Below, in pieces: positions 61,416 to 64,000 of a stretch of 64,000 nt of DNA. The notes below the pieces were generated by a model that was not told where the DNA came from, ran no database searches, and saw nothing but the letters and a program-made list of their open reading frames with translations. How positions within the stretch are numbered: position 1 is the first letter of the stretch; the number at the start of each line of letters is the position of its first letter. The position numbers were made by a program, and so were the translations under genes. This DNA is from Spirosoma luteum DSM 19990. GTDB taxonomy: Bacteria > Bacteroidota > Bacteroidia > Cytophagales > Spirosomataceae. The stretch lies in assembly GCF_000374065.1 (NCBI RefSeq), contig NZ_KB893248.1, positions 62,001 through 126,000 on the forward strand, written 5' to 3'.

Positions 61416-64000
61416 TTAGAAAGTAAGCTGAAGACCAGCCAAAACTGTCCGGGATTGTGGAAAGTTAGCGTAGTCGATACCATTCCGCAGCAACGTACCA
61501 TTCCGGGAACCGACTTCGGGATCGTAGCCGGTGTACTTGGTCAGGGTCAGCAGGTTCTGGCTTGATACGTACACCCGGACTTTGCTAACAACATTATTAG
61601 TCAAACTGCCGAGTGTTTTAACCGGGATTGAGTAACCAATAGTCAGGTTCTTGATGCGCATGTACGAACCATCTTCGAGAAAACGGTCTGACGTACGGCT
61701 GTTATTGTTGGGGTCACCACTAATCGACCGCGGAACGTCGGTATTCGAATTGGTAGGCGTCCAGGCATTTAGCACGGCCGGTCCTGCATTGAACAGCCGC
61801 AGCTGGCCCTGCGTAACAACTTTGGTACCGTTATAAATCTTATTACCCTGTACTCCCTGCAGGTACAGCGTAAAGTCGAAATTTTTATACGTGCCGGAAA
61901 GATTGGCGCCGTAGTTGAACTTCGGTATGTAACTGCCCAGGTAGGTTCGGTCATTGGCGTCGATCTTACCATCGCCGTTGAGGTCTTTGAACCGGATATC
62001 ACCGGGGGCTGCATTGGCCAGATAAGGCGTTTTGTCGTTACCATCAATAGCATTGGCAGCGTTAATTTCTGCCTGACTCTGAAAAATGCCATCGACCTGG
62101 TAGCCGTAAAACGATTGAACGGGTTGCCCAACTTCGGTTTTTGTTATGTCGTAACCACCGTAATCAGCGTCCTGACCAGCATAGATGGAGGCCGTTGGTG
62201 TCGCCAGGCTTAGTACCCGGTTGCGGGTAATACCGACGTTAGCCGATGCGTTTCCGCGGAAATCACCCTTAGCGAAGTTGTATCCTGCCTGGAATTCATA
62301 GCCCCAGTTTTTCATGCTGCCAATGTTGGCCACCGGCGCGTTGCTATACCCAATGGAGTTCGGAATTGGCACGGCCAGAATCAAACCATTTGTGTTCCGA
62401 TTGTATACTTCAGCCGAGAAGGTGATACGGTTATTAAACAAGCCGCCATCTATTCCCAGGTTGACCATGTCGGTCGTTTCCCATTTCAGGTCTGTATTTC
62501 CCAGCCCATTGAAATACGAACCCAGGCTATTGGCTGAGCCGAAGGGATAAGCCGTTGCATCGGCATTTACCAGCGACTGCCAGGCATAGTTACCAATGCC
62601 ATTAAAGCCGGTTTTGCCATAGCTGGCTCGTAATTTCAGTTCAGAAAATTGGGGCAATCCTTTCATGAATCCTTCCTGATTAATGCGCCAGCCGACCGAT
62701 GCGGATGGGAAGTTACCCCACTTGTTACCGGGAGCAAACAACGAAGAACCGTCGCGTCGAATGGAGGCACTAAGCAGGTACTTACCGGCATATTCGTAGT
62801 TGATACGGCCTACATACGAAATTAATTCCGTCACAAAGCGAGCACTGTTTACCGATGGATTGCTTACGCCCTGAATCACGTTCAGGTCATTGTTTGGCCG
62901 GGTGCCGGAACCGTTCAAATTGGTAAATGTTGACTTTTGGTTTTCGGCCACTGCCAGCACATTAAACTCGTGCTTACCAAATGTCTTATCGAATGTAAGC
63001 TGGTTGGTAAATATCTGCGAGATATTGGTGCTGCGGTTATCGGTAATAGTAGCCGACGTGCGGCCGCTATACCCATCATTATAAATCGGCAAAAATCCGG
63101 TTGTTGTTCCGAAGCCCAGATCAGCTCCGTAGTTGAAGCGGTAGCGGAGATTGCTGGTCAGCTTCACTTCGGCATATACGGTTGCAAACGCTTTCAGGAA
63201 CTTGTTTCTGGTGATATCCAATGCGGGAGCGCGGAGCGGATTTTCAGGGTCGGTTCCATCCAGCGCGGTTGGCGCGCTAAAGCCGCCCATTTTCGTTGGG
63301 TCTGTTGCCGGAAAGTAAGGCACCATCCGCAGGGCGTTCATCAACTGGGAACGGTTCCCCGTGGTTTCAGGGCGCTGGTTGCTGTAAGATGCGGTCAGTG
63401 TCTGGCCAATCGTCAGGAACTTGGCTACCTGGTGATCCGAATTAAGTCGCAGCGACCCCCGCTCGAAGCTGGTACCCTGCTGAATACCCTGTTGGTTGAA
63501 ATAGTTTCCGGAGGCAAAGAACCGGGAAACAGTATTACCGCCCGAAAGCGATAGCTGCTGCTGCTGAATAGGCGCATTGCGGAACAGCTCGTTTTGCCAG
63601 TTGGTTTCTGTCTGGGCAAACGTTTGGGTAGCACCAGGATAGATAGGCGTGTTCAGGTTGCCTAGACGACTTGGCAGCGGAAAACCAGCGTTCGATGTCA
63701 GTGCCGTGGCATACTGAACGTACTGATCGCGGTTAAGCACGTCGATCTTTTTCCAGGCACTTTGCGTACCCACGTACGAGTCGATGGTAATCCGCACCCG
63801 GTTATCCCGGCTTCCTTTTTTGGTGGTAATGAGCACGACGCCATTAGCTGCCCGTGAACCATAAATAGCGGCTGAACTGGCATCCTTCAACACCTCCAAC
63901 GACTCGATGTCATTGGTATTAAAGCTGTTGAGGTCACCAGTTGGTACACCGTCAATCACGTATAATGGGCCAGACCCGTAGTTGATTGAACCAACACCCC
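61416..64000 (-). CDS. SusC/RagA TonB-dependent receptor, 5' part cut off by the window end
   Basis: 860 residues up to the stop at 61416; the frame continues past base 64000, so the N-terminus (signal, any STN or carboxypeptidase-like domain) is outside the window. The last visible upstream residues, [19 protein letters not shown], and then [20 protein letters not shown] are the plug domain, so an apparent start at 63959 (a GTG) is internal. Barrel strands run to [11 protein letters not shown]. Imports an unknown glycan with the SusD downstream. Whether it carries an STN domain, hence an ECF sigma link, cannot be seen. Confidence 0.95.
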   Translation of the reverse strand, partial: GVGSINYGSGPLYVIDGVPTGDLNSFNTNDIESLEVLKDASSAAIYGSRAANGVVLITTKKGSRDNRVRITIDSYVGTQSAWKKIDVLNRDQYVQYATALTSNAGFPLPSRLGNLNTPIYPGATQTFAQTETNWQNELFRNAPIQQQQLSLSGGNTVSRFFASGNYFNQQGIQQGTSFERGSLRLNSDHQVAKFLTIGQTLTASYSNQRPETTGNRSQLMNALRMVPYFPATDPTKMGGFSAPTALDGTDPENPLRAPALDITRNKFLKAFATVYAEVKLTSNLRYRFNYGADLGFGTTTGFLPIYNDGYSGRTSATITDNRSTNISQIFTNQLTFDKTFGKHEFNVLAVAENQKSTFTNLNGSGTRPNNDLNVIQGVSNPSVNSARFVTELISYVGRINYEYAGKYLLSASIRRDGSSLFAPGNKWGNFPSASVGWRINQEGFMKGLPQFSELKLRASYGKTGFNGIGNYAWQSLVNADATAYPFGSANSLGSYFNGLGNTDLKWETTDMVNLGIDGGLFNNRITFSAEVYNRNTNGLILAVPIPNSIGYSNAPVANIGSMKNWGYEFQAGYNFAKGDFRGNASANVGITRNRVLSLATPTASIYAGQDADYGGYDITKTEVGQPVQSFYGYQVDGIFQSQAEINAANAIDGNDKTPYLANAAPGDIRFKDLNGDGKIDANDRTYLGSYIPKFNYGANLSGTYKNFDFTLYLQGVQGNKIYNGTKVVTQGQLRLFNAGPAVLNAWTPTNSNTDVPRSISGDPNNNSRTSDRFLEDGSYMRIKNLTIGYSIPVKTLGSLTNNVVSKVRVYVSSQNLLTLTKYTGYDPEVGSRNGTLLRNGIDYANFPQSRTVLAGLQLTF

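Overview
The window looks like a chromosomal piece of an aerobic, plant-polysaccharide-degrading Bacteroidota, most like the Spirosoma/Cytophagales group. The reasons are two SusC/SusD pairs, a FecR/ECF sigma pair of the Bacteroidota type, a NUDIX-type sugar regulator, a lack of Shine-Dalgarno sequences, and many signal peptides ending in AQ. This placement is inference from gene content; no rRNA or tRNA gene is visible. Apart from three short plus-strand genes at 818-3152, every gene is on the minus strand, so the map below reads from high to low coordinates.

Layout. 1-3152: 5' part of an AI-2E/PerM-type permease, a divergent Sua5/YrdC-domain gene translationally coupled to a CCA-adding enzyme, and a small membrane protein. 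3205-12758: exported RidA-like and NIPSNAP proteins, then a set familiar from planctomycetes (DUF1501; PSCyt1/DUF1549/DUF1553 with a LamG-like domain; a membrane cytochrome-c/LRR protein; an NHL propeller). 12851-15285: a terminator, a tiny ORF and a large-subunit catalase with a DJ-1-like tail. 15775-49066: a large glucuronoarabinoxylan utilisation locus. 49696-56284: a pentose catabolism block (Gfo/Idh/MocA oxidoreductase, split transketolase, xylose isomerase, NUDIX regulator, LacI regulator). 56339-64000: a giant FG-GAP/UnbV lipoprotein and a second SusD/SusC pair, the SusC being cut by the window end.

How the xylan locus works together. It holds GH10 x2 (endo-xylanase), GH115 (alpha-glucuronidase), GH8 (reducing-end xylose-releasing), GH43 x2, GH127 (beta-L-arabinofuranosidase), GH95 (fucosidase/L-galactosidase type), CE15 (glucuronoyl esterase), two SGNH/SASA acetylesterases, a BD-FAE-like acetylesterase and four CE1 catalytic domains on three polypeptides. 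SusC/SusD import the oligosaccharides and an ECF sigma/FecR pair probably controls them. The pentoses released would enter the neighbouring xylose isomerase/transketolase block. A shared TGTC-N5-GACA palindrome upstream of xylose isomerase and upstream of the first GH10 gene suggests the two blocks are co-regulated.

Most unusual features: a family of long palindromic intergenic repeats (TTTTGTCATCCCGACG ... CGGGATGACAAAA), two same-subtype, same-orientation copies of which flank a solitary GIY-YIG nuclease gene inside the xylan locus; the candidate xylose operator; a CE1-CBM48-CE1 fusion; and the planctomycete-like cytochrome/DUF1501 module.
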